DNA of 64,000 nt from Melanopsichium pennsylvanicum (GCA_900208305.1 OAPG01000003.1:434001-498000), one strand, 5' to 3'; numbered from the stretch's first letter, positions 1 to 10,914 are shown. Numbers and translations: made by a program. The notes: generated by a model not told the origin, from the letters alone.

Positions 1-288
1 GTGGATTTTATCAACGCTATCTGTGGATCGCTCAACGATTCTGATCAACCCACAGCAGCGCAAAATGAGGACACGAAAAGCAAGCCAAGGTGGAGAGTCG
101 GGCAGCTTGTAACGCATCTGGTGTATTTCGAGGAAGGAGAAGTCAAGGTCGATGCCAAGAGACTGGAAGAAATGGGCGTAAAATGTGTCGTTGCCGAGAT
201 CAATCTGACGAGCAAGAAGGGCGTGCCAAAGTTCGACGAGGAAAGCGTCAAACAAGCTCTTTTCAAGATCATCACGCTGGAGTCATAG
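1..288 (+). CDS. C-terminal fragment of a CofD/UPF0052-like protein
   Basis: This is the 3' end of a gene that enters from the left edge; the reading frame is open from base 1 and stops with TAG at 286-288. The visible 95 residues contain a VTHLVYFEEG segment followed by an alternating region ending in FKIITLES. From memory this resembles the C-terminus of the fungal CofD-like UPF0052 family (yeast YNL011C type), whose biochemical role in fungi is not settled. The GTG at base 1 is an ordinary valine codon, not a start. The gene is convergent with the GAL7-type gene, with about 175 bp between stops. The family call rests on a short segment and could be wrong; that it is a real coding 3' end is more secure. 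Confidence 0.45.
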   Translation: MDFINAICGSLNDSDQPTAAQNEDTKSKPRWRVGQLVTHLVYFEEGEVKVDAKRLEEMGVKCVVAEINLTSKKGVPKFDEESVKQALFKIITLES

Positions 289-462
289 AGCTACAATTGC
301 AATCCCACTGATCTTTTGAGATACATCTTGCGCACTTGTACCGTGACTCTGTCAGAATGAAATCATCAACGGGATGGATTTGGAATGTCGATAAGGCTAG
401 CATTGTGTGCAATATCTCTCTTCATCCTATCAAGATATCAAAAGTACATGAACAACCCTTGT

Positions 463-1749
463 CTACTGCTGTTCGAGCTTGGCCAGGTAATGCACATCAT
501 CGCATTCCCTGATACGCTTTGCCGCCTGCTCCGCCGTCAGATCCCTCTGAGGTTCGGCCATCATCTCGAAACCGACCAGAAACTTTCTCACCGAAGCACT
601 CCTGAGTAGCGGTGGGTAAAAGTGGACGTGAAATTGTGCATAGTCATGTTCCTCTTGCGTAGACACCTGCGTTGGCTGTTGATGAATGCCCATAGAATAC
701 GGGAAGGAACATTTGAAGACGTTGTCGAGCTTGCAAGTGATGTCGGCAATGATTCGAGCCAACGAGACCACCTCCATTTCTGTCATTTGGAGGATGTTGC
801 GAATGTGTCGCTTTGCGGGAAGGAGTAGGACTTCGAAAGGCCACACAGCCCAGTAAGGCACGATGGCTACAAAATGTTGGTTGGAGGAAATCACACGGGG
901 CTGGTCGGGAGTGGTAAGTTCCAACTTGGCCAAGGTGAGGAGCATACTTGGGCGTCCCTGATCGTCGAGTGCTCCAAGATTGACCTTCTCGTCGTGGTTG
1001 ACGGGATCGCGGGACCAAGCGCGAAGCGATGCAAGCTCTTTACTTGGCTCCTCGGGAATGTAATCCAGGCTCCATACTTGGCCGTGTGGATGAGGATTGC
1101 TGCAGCCCATGGCCGAACCTTTGTTCTCGAAGATTTGAATGTACTTAACAAATGGATTCTCGACTAGGATTTGCTTGTAGATTTTTTGCCAGGAATGAAT
1201 GATGGGCACGATGTGTTGATCGGGCGAGAAGGGGGGAGTGCTGAGCTGAGCCAAAGTGAGATTGTGCTGCGGGTTGAAGCAGATGACATAGCATCGGCCA
1301 CGGGCAGGGTGGGATTGGAGCAAAGGGTGCTGGTTCTTCTCCGGAGAAACAGCCTGGGGTTTGAGAGCGGCATAGTCGTTTTCGAAGAAGAAGGTGGATG
1401 CGTAGTTTTCATTGGCTGAACCAGTGGCGCGGGTGTTGCCTGGGCAAAGATAGCATTTGGGGTCGTGGGGCGGAAGAGACGTTCCTTGAGGTTTCTCTTC
1501 CTGGCCCTGCCAAGGTCGCTTTGTACGATGCGGTGAGCATAGGACCCAAGAACGAGTCAAGGGATTGTATCGGCGATGAGGATGCTCGGTAGCGTCGAAC
1601 GTTTGGGCGTGTTCGTCGACATGCAAACCATTGGCGGTGTCATTAGCGTGGGCATTGATACCTTTTGTATGGTCGTTGACGAGACCGTCGGAGTGGTCAT
1701 TGGCGTGGCCGTCGGCGTGACCCTTTTCATTTGCTGAAATGCCGTTCAT
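463..1749 (-). CDS. GAL7: Galactose-1-phosphate uridylyltransferase
   Basis: This cytosolic Leloir-pathway enzyme exchanges UMP between UDP-glucose and galactose-1-phosphate. The 428-residue frame is intronless. Family hallmarks are the TEHPHRRYNPLT start of the core near residue 54, a zinc-type CYLC pair near residue 99, and the active-site NPHPHGQ at 218-224, where the second histidine of HPH (about 222) is the expected uridylyl-accepting nucleophile. The core length matches the family. The first roughly 50 residues are extra: a low-complexity His/Asn/Asp stretch with repeated HAND-like words. No later in-frame Met precedes the core, so the extension is probably translated. No other GAL gene is seen nearby. 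Confidence 0.93.
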   Translation of the reverse strand: MNGISANEKGHADGHANDHSDGLVNDHTKGINAHANDTANGLHVDEHAQTFDATEHPHRRYNPLTRSWVLCSPHRTKRPWQGQEEKPQGTSLPPHDPKCYLCPGNTRATGSANENYASTFFFENDYAALKPQAVSPEKNQHPLLQSHPARGRCYVICFNPQHNLTLAQLSTPPFSPDQHIVPIIHSWQKIYKQILVENPFVKYIQIFENKGSAMGCSNPHPHGQVWSLDYIPEEPSKELASLRAWSRDPVNHDEKVNLGALDDQGRPSMLLTLAKLELTTPDQPRVISSNQHFVAIVPYWAVWPFEVLLLPAKRHIRNILQMTEMEVVSLARIIADITCKLDNVFKCSFPYSMGIHQQPTQVSTQEEHDYAQFHVHFYPPLLRSASVRKFLVGFEMMAEPQRDLTAEQAAKRIRECDDVHYLAKLEQQ

Positions 1750-3094
1750 GATGGGTAGACGTGTCGTGTGCCGCTGGAACGGTACTTGCGTGCGAGTGAC
1801 AATAATGAAGAGATAACAGCGTCTGTAGATGGGTGTATTCGGGAAGACGTACTGGAATTCAATGCAGTATACTGTCCCGTTTGCTGCTGTGATCTAAAAA
1901 AAAGATGAAACCAGGACAGGGGGATTGAAAGCTTTGAATTCGATTGAAGGAGTTTGTCGAAGTAGTACGTAGTGTGACAAAGGGTGATGCAAAGCAATGA
2001 TTACTTGAACAAGGGACGTGATGGTTTTGGTGAAGAGCCAAGGTATGTAGCACAATGTGATTCAGGTAGAGCAAGTTAAAACGACGTTGATAAAAGGAAC
2101 CGGTTGGTTGCTTGCGAGGAGGTGTTTGCCGGGGCTCGAGCATTGAATGAATCTAATCGGATTTGAAGACGTCGTGCAGAGGGAGTGTGTTACAGTTCGG
2201 CTTTTGTGTCGGGTCAGGGCCGACCCAAAAGTGTCATGTCGGCGGCCAGCAAGTGCGTCACGTTGCAGTAATCAAACTTGGCCCTTCATCACCTTCCCAA
2301 AAGCGGAGGGTAGCATGGGCGCTGTGTCTGGCACCACGTGTTTCTCGCCCTTTCAAGACTGCAAAGCGCATGGAACGTGCGCTAGCCTCACTGTTTCTTG
2401 TTTCTCGTTGTTTACTTTCTGTGTTAAATTCGTGGTGATGGCGTGTGTAGTCATGTGCCCAGCGACGGTGGATTCTGCACTCACCGCTCCTTACTGTAGC
2501 TTTCGGAATTCGAAATTTCCACAATCAAGGAGGCAAGCGACCGGTCACAGTCTGAACGGTGTAACTAAATCTCCCCAACGAAAACCGAAAAAAAAGGGCT
2601 TGGGCTTGCACCTGCATGTTCTAAAGATTACCGAAGATTTTCGAACAATGGCAAACATGGAGGCTCGCCTTGTTCTCACTTTTTTCTTTTTTTTTTTACT
2701 CGTTCTTCAGTTCGGTTCATCCGTACTCAATCACAAACTCAGACAAGTTTCCGCAGGTCCATCGATTATTTGGCCGGAAATTGTCCGATCAAGCTCGAGC
2801 AACTTGTCCCCGTGTCAAGGCTCATCCTTTCGCAAGCTCGATTCTATCTTTAATCAAGTTTGGTAATCAGCAACTGACTTTTGTTGCGATCTTGTATAGC
2901 AGCGCTGTGAGCAATTAATGTGATGTGTCAATTAACAAGCGTGAAGAAACACGAGCTAAACCAAACAAGTTATTCGGTTACTTAAAACTGAATGACTCCT
3001 ACACCAGACAATTCCATAAGACAGCTTCGGGAATCCCGTGCGTTCACCCGTCGATCTTAGGAAATAGACCTACGGTATAAGCGCGTTCATGTAT
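1750..3094. other. Intergenic region upstream of GAL7
   Basis: About 1.3 kb without a supportable gene. It should contain the GAL7 promoter on its left side and the 3' flank of the EXPERA gene on its right. A plus-strand open frame at 2147-2866 encodes Cys/Ser/Phe-rich text with no recognisable domain, so I treat it as chance. Several short A- and T-runs are present (for example near 2590 and 2683). Confidence 0.5.
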
Positions 3095-4029
3095 TTATTC
3101 ATCTTTCCCAGCCTCCTTTCCGACGGCAGCATGTGTGCTTGAATTCGCGCCAAGCAGATTTACAATGCGCAGAATCATATCCACTGTCAGCAAAGTTGGG
3201 ATCAAGCAGAATGGGACGTAGTTCCTGTTGTGTTATTTCAAGACGGGCAAGGTTAAGGTTAGCAAGAAATCAATGTCCTTGAGCAGCTGAGCAGAAAAAA
3301 AGGGCTCGCCAGACGAGGGATTCGAGACCGAGACTTACTGTAAAAGCCCTCCGATCTGGGCCGATGTGAGTTCACTACCGTCTTTACCGAACAAGACGCT
3401 GGCAATGCATTGGAGTGTTGAAGATGCCGCTGCACCACCAAACACGATCCACATAAAAGTTTGTATCATCGCAAATGAGTCAGATTGTTCATTGAGATTG
3501 CTCCTACACTTCAACATGACTCAGTTTCACTTACCAAGCGTTCCATAGCCAACCATGAGCGGGTATGTTCGTTTCTCATCTGTTCCATCCACAAAACAAC
3601 GTACCAAGCGCAACGACAATATGAAACATCAGCGTTACATCCCTTACATCCCGACTCGATGTTTATGATCTGCAACTTACCATTCAGCAAACCCCAAATT
3701 GCCATGACGAAGAACGGGATTTGCACAAAAGTCTCGCTCATCAACAGCACCCTAAACCAAACGTGCTCCCCCGACCCTCTTGCAGCTGCAGCCAGGAAAG
3801 GGTCACCTGAAGTCGACATGTAGTCAGACAACACTTTGCGTAATGGCTGGGGAAACAGTCGCTGCGAGTAGGGTGGGTAGGTAAGCTGCGCATCGACGGC
3901 AATGGAAGCCAACAGGTGGATTCCAAAGTATGCCAGGTACAACACGTCTATCGGACGTTCCGTCAGAGTTTTTGGTCTCGACACGGCTACATTTTCTGCG
4001 ACTGTCGTTCGCGACATAGTCGAGCTCAT
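3095..4029 (-). CDS. TMEM97/EXPERA-domain membrane protein (4 exons)
   Basis: This is a small multi-span membrane protein of the EXPERA superfamily (emopamil-binding protein, sigma-2/TMEM97). Animal members act in ER and lysosomal sterol handling; the fungal role is unclear. I rebuilt four exons on the minus strand: 4029-3681, 3579-3535, 3429-3339 and 3224-3095, all joined at GT..AG sites in phase. Together they give 615 nt, or 204 residues. Exon 1 holds RPIDVLYLAYFGIH and the conserved E in LLMSETFVQIPFF. Exon 2, only 45 nt, supplies YPLMVGYGTL. The last exon supplies NYVPFCLIPTLLTVD, close to the TMEM97 C-terminal helix. The protein ends KEAGKDE, a lysine-containing tail that could act as an ER signal. 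The single-exon reading of 172 residues is wrong because it runs into intron 1. Confidence 0.82.
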
Positions 4030-4364
4030 ATGGTAAGCTGAGAATTGTTCTGTGATTGGTGATTAGTGAGCAGGGGTTAACGACGAGCCTGGCTCGTTTA
4101 CAAACGATAACGATAAAGAGTGCAAAGCTCATGCATGATGCTCTTCCAATTCCGGGCAGCGCGTCAGCAATTTAGAGCTCGTGCTTCTTCAACTCGATCT
4201 GGACCCGATCTTCGGCCGATCCGCAATCAGGGTGATACGCACTCATGAGTGCGGCCATGTCAAACAAGCACCGTTGGGTTGCAATCATATGCAACAAAAT
4301 TGTTAAGGACAACATCGAAATCGAGGCGCTTAAGTGTGTGTAGATCTAGCAACATCCCGAAACC
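4030..4364. other. Short intergenic region between two minus-strand genes
   Basis: About 335 bp between the start of the EXPERA gene and the stop of the zinc-cluster regulator. It should hold the EXPERA promoter. No other feature was recognised. Confidence 0.5.
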
Positions 4365-6605
4365 TTACGGCCATCTGGTAGCGCTTGAATCAACATGAGT
4401 GTCCAGAAACGCGTTCAGATCGAAAGGGCTTGCCGCCGTAGTAGTCGTCGACGCTGGAGTCTTGGGAACAAAATTCGCTGGATGAGGACTCGTACTTGCC
4501 GGTCCAACATTCACGTTTCCATTGACAAAAGGCAAGCCCGCTAAGAGCTCGTTCATGCTTCCTCCAAACGCAGCCAGTTCATCAGCACCTGGCGTACTCC
4601 AAGTCGCAGTACTGTTCATTGGCGCTGACTGCGACCCACCGTTGGTGCCACTGTTCCATTGCAGATCGCCTACATCTGACGCAAGCGCAGCGGTCACGAT
4701 GCTGTCCTGATCGGCAGCTGCTGGTTCGAAAACGGTCGAGAAGCTCTGCCTTTCCTGTCGCAACTTTGCCTCGTTCGTCGCACCAAGCCCAGGGATCATC
4801 TCAAAGTCCGTATACAGGCTCGACAGAATCTTTCTCAGCTTCGCCGCTTCTGCCTGTGTATCAGGATGACACTGGTACGTGCTGAATGCATAGATGCCGC
4901 GCCCAGCTTTTGAGAGGAGGTCAGCTGTCAGTTCGTGGAGCCCCGCTTTGAACGTAAGCTTGGCCATCTCGAGCATGTAATGGGCACCGTGCTTTGTGGA
5001 GCTGCGGAATGCGATCGAGCTATAATCCAAAAGATTGATGGACGCAAAGGTAGGAGGCACCGTGATGGACGCTAGCTGGGGGCAAATCTCGGACATGCGG
5101 TCGAATGCGGTAAGCAACAGCGAATCGAGTCGCTGCCGTGCGCGGAGGTACAGGCTGCCTTCGAGACGAGTACCCTGCGCTGGACGCTGAAGGCCGTTCG
5201 TTCGAACGAGAGTGTGAATACAACGATATTGGCTCCAAAAGAGCAGATTGAGAAAGGCTTTGCGGACAAGGATTGAGATCATGTCTTCGCTCATGGTGTC
5301 GTAAATGGTCACCTGGCGTAGACCTGCACCATTGCTTTCAGCCGCATTGGTGTTCCACCTGAGCGCTTCTGGGATCTGCTTCTCGAACCGTTCAAGCTGC
5401 TCCAGCACTTCGAGAACTGCTGATGGTGGGATGCCGAGGCGCCGAGACCTGGGCGAGCAAATGTTGAAGTTGTTGGTGCGCAGCACAGATGCCATCACCG
5501 ACAGTTGCCATGCCCACTGGTTGCCGATGGGACCACCCAGGTCGGCTGCCATTGCATCTGGATCGATATCATCCTGCAAGAGCTGGTGACGATCGAAGAG
5601 GTCAAAACTACGGATGATGTCGTTGGTTGCAGCAACAGCGAGAATTAGCGGCATGCGCTCATAATTGGTCTCGTTCAGAACGCGACGATCGGGTGTGTGG
5701 TGCTTAAGCCGCTTAGCTTTGACTACGGGGTCCTCCTTCGATCGATTGAGACCGTGATGCAGCAAAAGACGGATCATCTTGGTGTGGCTCATGGGATGGA
5801 CGTAGCCAGCATCGATGCTGGATAAGGTGGCATCCTCTACAGCCTTGTTGCGAGCTGGAACATCAAAGGTGAGCAAAATGGCTTCGAGAACGTCGAGGGC
5901 TACAGTGATGTCCTTCGTACAAGCTTGCGAGACCAGCTTCTCCGCGCGACGAAAGAGTCGCGCCTGTAAGTCGAATCGATTTGACACATAGCTTAGTTGC
6001 ACGACACCAACACAGGCGACTGCAAGGATGAGAATCTCGGCCGAGGGGAAAGATTCGTAGTCTGTCGATGAGGAAGCGACACCATCTGGATTGCCGAGGT
6101 AGCGTCGATATCGGGGGTAAAAGTGGCGCGGATGTACGGCAGGGTTGCACCAGTACGTAGTGCGGAAATGGGAGGAGACGGCGTCGTCCAGCACTGAACG
6201 AGTGAGGCCTTTGATATTGAGCATGTCTGGTTCTGTTACCGGCTGCGGCGTGATAAAAGCCTCTGGACCAGAGCCAGTGTCATTTCCAGAGGCAGAAGAT
6301 TGGTTAGGTCGAGATGGTCCTTGTGAATGACCGGGTGGATCGTTGATGGGACTCGACTCTTGGGCATCTGAGTTTTTGCGCTTCCTCTTCGCCGGCAAAG
6401 TCGACGCTGATGCAATTTCGGTGCCATCATTGTCGGATGTGTCTGCAATTGGACGAGCCTCGTCAGTTATGATGCAGTCGTAGCCTCTGACGGTGCAGAA
6501 ACTGCAGAGCGAGATGCCTTGGGCATAGCGCTGATCCTTGTCGCACTTGACTTTCTTGCGACGGCAAGGATCGCAGGAAGCTCTTGGTGTCCCTCGCTTA
6601 CCCAT
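4365..6605 (-). CDS. Zn2Cys6 fungal transcription factor
   Basis: A nuclear DNA-binding regulator of 746 residues. The Gal4-type binuclear zinc cluster is at residues 11-44, with cysteines at 11, 14, 21, 34, 37 and 44 (C-x2-C-x6-C-x12-C-x2-C-x6-C). A KRKRK-type basic stretch follows near residue 74. The middle (roughly 130-500) resembles the fungal-specific transcription factor homology region, with motifs such as SAEILILAVACVGVVQLSY and a Tyr-Trp-containing SHFRTTYW segment. The C-terminus is Ser/Thr/Ala-rich and probably an activation region. The frame is intronless. The target genes cannot be told from context; neighbours do not form a pathway. Confidence 0.9.
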   Translation of the reverse strand: MGKRGTPRASCDPCRRKKVKCDKDQRYAQGISLCSFCTVRGYDCIITDEARPIADTSDNDGTEIASASTLPAKRKRKNSDAQESSPINDPPGHSQGPSRPNQSSASGNDTGSGPEAFITPQPVTEPDMLNIKGLTRSVLDDAVSSHFRTTYWCNPAVHPRHFYPRYRRYLGNPDGVASSSTDYESFPSAEILILAVACVGVVQLSYVSNRFDLQARLFRRAEKLVSQACTKDITVALDVLEAILLTFDVPARNKAVEDATLSSIDAGYVHPMSHTKMIRLLLHHGLNRSKEDPVVKAKRLKHHTPDRRVLNETNYERMPLILAVAATNDIIRSFDLFDRHQLLQDDIDPDAMAADLGGPIGNQWAWQLSVMASVLRTNNFNICSPRSRRLGIPPSAVLEVLEQLERFEKQIPEALRWNTNAAESNGAGLRQVTIYDTMSEDMISILVRKAFLNLLFWSQYRCIHTLVRTNGLQRPAQGTRLEGSLYLRARQRLDSLLLTAFDRMSEICPQLASITVPPTFASINLLDYSSIAFRSSTKHGAHYMLEMAKLTFKAGLHELTADLLSKAGRGIYAFSTYQCHPDTQAEAAKLRKILSSLYTDFEMIPGLGATNEAKLRQERQSFSTVFEPAAADQDSIVTAALASDVGDLQWNSGTNGGSQSAPMNSTATWSTPGADELAAFGGSMNELLAGLPFVNGNVNVGPASTSPHPANFVPKTPASTTTTAASPFDLNAFLDTHVDSSATRWP

Positions 6606-7607
6606 GTCCGAAAGCCGCTATCGTTGTTGGACACAAATTTGAGCAATAGCGTCAGGAAGGTTGTCGATGGAGGTGAGAGGCAGGGTAATATCTTTTAGCG
6701 CTTGCCTGTTATGTACGGCTATGAACGAGACCGAATATCATCCTTGAGCTAAAAGTGGTTGCCTTCGAATTCGACATGAGCTGGTAGAAGTGAAGAACGC
6801 CTCTGAACGATGGTGCGCAGAAGCCATGGAAGGGAGGCAGAGTCCGGGATAGCTGTCTCGTTGGATGCAGTACGTGTAGCACAGCCTCGCGTTCGGTCGG
6901 ACTCCGCAAACTTGGCGCAAGAGAAAAGGATAAGGGCGTCAAGGCACAAGTCCAAAGGAGTGTTTGGCAAAGGTTTGTGTGGAGCGGATGAAGATATGCA
7001 TGTGCAAGCGAAGATGGTCGATTATCTTATCGCAATTGGAAGGCTTCGATGAAGCAGCGACTCGTTTGGAGGAGGTGGAAGGATGCCACAGTTCAAAGGT
7101 CGCATGCGATGCCGAGTCGTCTCTGTTCGTAGCTATGCAGGTGTTGGGGACGTATGAAGATGTAGCACACGTGGGATAGAGTGCGAGCAGCAAAGATGTC
7201 CATGTTGGCAAGACACATGTGGGTCCGCTTGCATCCACATATTTTTGGATGCAGGCACCCAAACGATACGCACTCGCTCGTATTTCGATGTGACTGTCAT
7301 ACACAGCAGCCGTCTCAATGCCTTTAAAATCAACATTAATGTCAATCGCATTCGACTTTACATCCCAAAAAAGTTTCGGCCCCCCTAAACCGGGGTAATT
7401 GCCGGTCTGTTTGTGCGCATTCGTGACGCAAAAGCCTCCACCGGCGGTTGGTTGGTATTTATTAGCTTTGGTATTCCATCCTTCCTCCGAGCAAAGTCGA
7501 CGAATATAACCTCGACTGTACTCACATGTATCTGTTCTTTTCTTCTTCTGAAACGGAGCCCACTCTCTACATCAACACAATCGTCACAACGTTTGCTCAT
7601 CGCCAGC
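6606..7607. other. Divergent promoter region
   Basis: About 1 kb between the divergent starts of the zinc-cluster regulator (minus) and the Pxp2-like gene (plus). Several short open frames exist on both strands, but none shows a recognisable domain or a good splice partner. It presumably carries both promoters. Confidence 0.5.
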
Positions 7608-8723
7608 ATGTCTAAAGGTCGTTCCCTCCCAGCGGCGCTCAAGTCGTTGCTCACGCAACCTACGTTTCCAGCTCGAGCTTCTCGCCTCTCGGCATCAACA
7701 CAGCTACCCGCCGGTCGAGCTGCCGGTCCATCTCGCACGCCAAAGCTCGCCAGTGTCAACCAGCATTTCCAGAGCCTACAGGCAGAGGCAAAGCAGAAGG
7801 GTATCGGATGGGCTGAATGGGTATCGATCGCAACGGCAACGCTGTTCACGCTCAACAATCCTGGAAGTCTTCAAGCCCTTCATCGTTTCGCTGCAAATGG
7901 CGATCTTGAGCACAAGTCCAATGTGGCACTGCTGATGCGTGAGACGGGCCTCAAATGCATTGGCTTTATTGGTATTCCCAAGGTGATCAACAACCTCGCC
8001 GCCCTGAGGAAGGCTGTCGAAGCGGATGAAGAACTAGTCAAGAATCTACCTACTAAGGCAAGAAGGTATGTTAGCGTTTCACAGCCACCGCTCGGTATCG
8101 TACAGATGTGACTTACCGATGTATTTTTCCTTGACATGTTCCAGACAAATCAAGAGCGACAAAATCGAATTGGTCCACAAAGCAGCTTACAGCCTTTGGG
8201 ATGACATTTACACCCCTCATTCTGAAAAGCTTCTCAAAATCCTTGGCAAGTCTCACCCTGACTTACCTATTTTCATCGTCGAGTCCGAATACGGCCCTCT
8301 CTTCTCCTCCCCTGCTTCGTTCGCTCTTCCTTCAGAACCCGAATCGGCCAAGCAGGAGCCCAGCTGGGATGTCAACCGGCTTCGAACTTCGCTCGTTGCC
8401 ATCTCGGCATTACGAGCTCAGGGTGGTGTAGGTCCGCAAGTGACCAGCCACGTATGGGGTCTGCTCAAGGCCAGAGACTCGATCAGGTCGGACGATGTCA
8501 AAAAGCAGGGTCTCGAGTGGCTGACCACCGAAGAAGGCGCTCTTTGGGTGGTGCGCACTGTTGATGGCGTAAGTTTATTTTCAGCAATCACATCACTCTG
8601 CTTTTGGTACGAACGATCAGGCTGACATGTTTTTTTATTTGATTTGCTCGGTGAACACAGATCTGCGAGGCTGTTGAAGGAGCTGAAGAGTTTGAAGCAC
8701 AAGGAAACGAAAGCAAGCTCTGA
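7608..8723 (+). CDS. Pxp2-like peroxisomal CMD/AhpD-family protein with C-terminal SKL
   Basis: The gene has three exons, 7608-8065, 8145-8568 and 8661-8723, with GTATGT and GTAAGT donors; the joined coding length is 945 nt for 314 residues. Residues around 70-210 fit the carboxymuconolactone decarboxylase/AhpD-like fold, with a helical KSNVALLMRETGLKC region, followed by DKIELVHKAAYSLWDDIY. The last exon encodes only 20 residues and ends Glu-Ser-Lys-Leu, so splicing creates a canonical PTS1 (SKL). This matches the fungal peroxisomal protein Pxp2, described in yeast and Ustilago, whose reaction is unknown. I chose ATG 7608 over the in-frame ATG at 7413 because the 65 upstream residues look like untranslated leader. 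Confidence 0.78.
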
Positions 8724-8786
8724 ACAGAGTTCATCCCTGGAATGCACAACCCATTGCAATCCATTTTTGAAATCTTGTACATAGCT

Positions 8787-10442
8787 TTAAGACCTAGAAA
8801 ACCACCAGGCAGTGATAAAACCAATGACAAACACCTCGATCAGTCCACCAGCCAGACTTCCCCCTCCCATCAGCAACAGCAAGCTCCAGGTGTATCCAAC
8901 CAGCCTGTCCATCACCATGCCACTGGTTGACAATACAAGTCGCTGCGTCGAAGGGAGCGGTTTGTACGGGTTGAGAGAGGTTAGCAAGTCTCCACTAGCA
9001 GGCGGAAGTCTAAGGAGGCTTGTGATGGGCTTGTGGTCCGAGTGGGTATACTGCATGATGCTACGATACAACTCGACCTCTACACCATGCTTGTCGTTGC
9101 TATCCTTGAATGGCGCAGATGCCCACAGAATGCGGTCGGTCCATCCTGGAATCCTCTTCTTGCTCAATGTTTCGCCTTCGAGGGAGTCAAATGTGACACC
9201 GGCGTTCTTCTTCTTAGTCTGCTTTCCCGACCGGCATACAACGTACTTGTAGGTGGGGGGTATTCCCGCTTCGTGAATAGGCACCTCGGTCAATCCATGG
9301 AAGGCATTAGGCGGTTGACACAGTCGCTGGTGGCTGAGCTGATCGTGAAGCGACAGAGCGTGCCAGTCGCCAATCTCGAGCGCTTGGGCGAGTGTCTCCT
9401 TCGTGAGTTCGCTTTCGCTCTTTTCGCCCTTGACTTGAGCGAGCTCGCTCTTGCCCAATGCAAGGCGGTGGTTGAGATCGCCAAATACAAACAGGTGGGT
9501 CGTGTCGTAGACTGTGTAGCTGTTCTGATCAAGAGCGACGGTCCTCTCGGAGCCTTTACCAGAAGTTGCCATGTCGTGCTGCTCATTGATAGAGTCCATG
9601 TCATTGGGGTTCAAGGGCTTGCGATTCGGATCTTGGAGAATTGGAAGCTTCTGCACGGAGGAAGGCTCAAATATCATCCTCTGTACAATCTGCTGCCAGT
9701 CCTTGTTTCGTCGGAAGACGTTGTGATCATGAGCAGCGAGATGAGCGCTAATAAACGTGAGAATCTCGTCGGGACCTTGACCATCAGCTGCAGCGACAAC
9801 AATGCGGGCACCAACGCCTCCTTTGTTGCCCATGATGCCTGCAACACCAGTACCGACCTTTGCTGTGCGGATCTCCTTGACTCGATGAGCAGCACCCTTG
9901 GCGCTCTTCGCAGTAGCCTTGGAGATTGAAAACGGAGCTCTCTCTCGAGCATATACGAAAAGGGCGATACTGACCAGGTCCACCTTGCAGAGAAGAGGAT
10001 AGCCCTCGGGACCACCCCCTTCCTCAAGGCTGGCGTACATGCCATTGCCAGAGACCACAGCTTGGTGAGGGCGAATAGTCCTGCGAATGTCGAGGTCTGT
10101 GTTGTAGAGTTCAGTGTCACCCGAGGCAGAGAGGCCAGTATGAAGAGGGATGAGTTCTTGAAAGCCAATAGCGTAAAAGTCAGGAGCTTCGCGCGGAAGC
10201 GAGGGGTGGGTGGAGAGGGTTTTTGTGTTTGTAGACTTGTAAGCATCGGCCTGCAAGACTTTGCTATTCGTCAGAGGCTTGGACGATCTGGGTCCGGTCG
10301 GTTTCTGTTCGGCGGTCGGGATGAGCCAAGGTGTTAGGTCATGACGAGTGGTCTCCGCGCCTGCGAGGTTGGTATTGTAGGATGCGATCTGCACCCTCAA
10401 GCCGTTGTTGCCCATGTCGACGGGGTGGTTTGCGCTGTGCAA
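8787..10442 (-). CDS. Inositol polyphosphate 5-phosphatase, tail-anchored (Inp54-like)
   Basis: This predicted type II phosphoinositide 5-phosphatase removes the 5-phosphate of PI(4,5)P2. The 551-residue frame holds the family motifs in order: FYAIGFQELIPL near 92-103, GIMGNKGGVG near 202, FISAHLAAHD near 231, VFGDLNHRL near 325, WTDRILW near 440 and YTHSDHKPI near 470. The final 35 residues form a hydrophobic segment (WSLLLLMGGGSLAGG and following) ending with a Trp-Trp and Arg. That layout, a catalytic domain with a C-terminal tail anchor, is the one of yeast Inp54, which sits on the ER. An alternative start is the Met at 10415. The gene is divergent from the CCDC47-like gene. Confidence 0.88.
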   Translation of the reverse strand: MHSANHPVDMGNNGLRVQIASYNTNLAGAETTRHDLTPWLIPTAEQKPTGPRSSKPLTNSKVLQADAYKSTNTKTLSTHPSLPREAPDFYAIGFQELIPLHTGLSASGDTELYNTDLDIRRTIRPHQAVVSGNGMYASLEEGGGPEGYPLLCKVDLVSIALFVYARERAPFSISKATAKSAKGAAHRVKEIRTAKVGTGVAGIMGNKGGVGARIVVAAADGQGPDEILTFISAHLAAHDHNVFRRNKDWQQIVQRMIFEPSSVQKLPILQDPNRKPLNPNDMDSINEQHDMATSGKGSERTVALDQNSYTVYDTTHLFVFGDLNHRLALGKSELAQVKGEKSESELTKETLAQALEIGDWHALSLHDQLSHQRLCQPPNAFHGLTEVPIHEAGIPPTYKYVVCRSGKQTKKKNAGVTFDSLEGETLSKKRIPGWTDRILWASAPFKDSNDKHGVEVELYRSIMQYTHSDHKPITSLLRLPPASGDLLTSLNPYKPLPSTQRLVLSTSGMVMDRLVGYTWSLLLLMGGGSLAGGLIEVFVIGFITAWWFSRS

Positions 10443-10914
10443 TGGTGTCCTGTGTTGATAGCTGGTGGTGATTTGCTAAGACAACGAACGAGGACGGCCA
10501 GTAAGACCTCTTTTCGACAATTCAGTGCTCGAAAAGGTAGAAGCTCAAAGACGAGCTACTCGCCTTTGTGTAACAAAGCACCAGGAGAAGGACAAACGGC
10601 GAGAAGATCGAAAGGCGTCATCGGCGTCACTGTAAGGTTGAGTGCGGGGTACGTTAAATTTACTGTAGCCATTCTGTGCGGTTGAAAGCAAAAAGTGGAA
10701 ATCAAAGTGGAGGGCAAGCATATTGCCAATCTAACAATGTAGAAAGCTAGGTCGCATGGTCGAACCGAGCCAATCAAAAGTGCCTTTTGGGGCGTTCTTC
10801 TTGGTGAATCTCCGCTTTCGGTCAACCACAATATCAGTACTCGACTTTGGCAATGCAAAGCTTCTTCCTCCGCAGCCCCCACCATCAGCATCGCCCTCAC
10901 ACATTGTTCTCACC
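10443..10914. other. Divergent promoter region
   Basis: About 470 bp between the divergent starts of the 5-phosphatase (minus) and the CCDC47-like gene (plus). The plus-strand frame is open back to an ATG at 10756, but the signal-peptide-bearing start is at 10915. No other feature was seen. Confidence 0.5.

Noticed and set aside
2147..2866. 239-codon plus-strand open frame
   Set aside because: No recognisable domain, Cys/Ser/Phe-rich text, and no splice partner; likely chance in the GAL7 upstream region.
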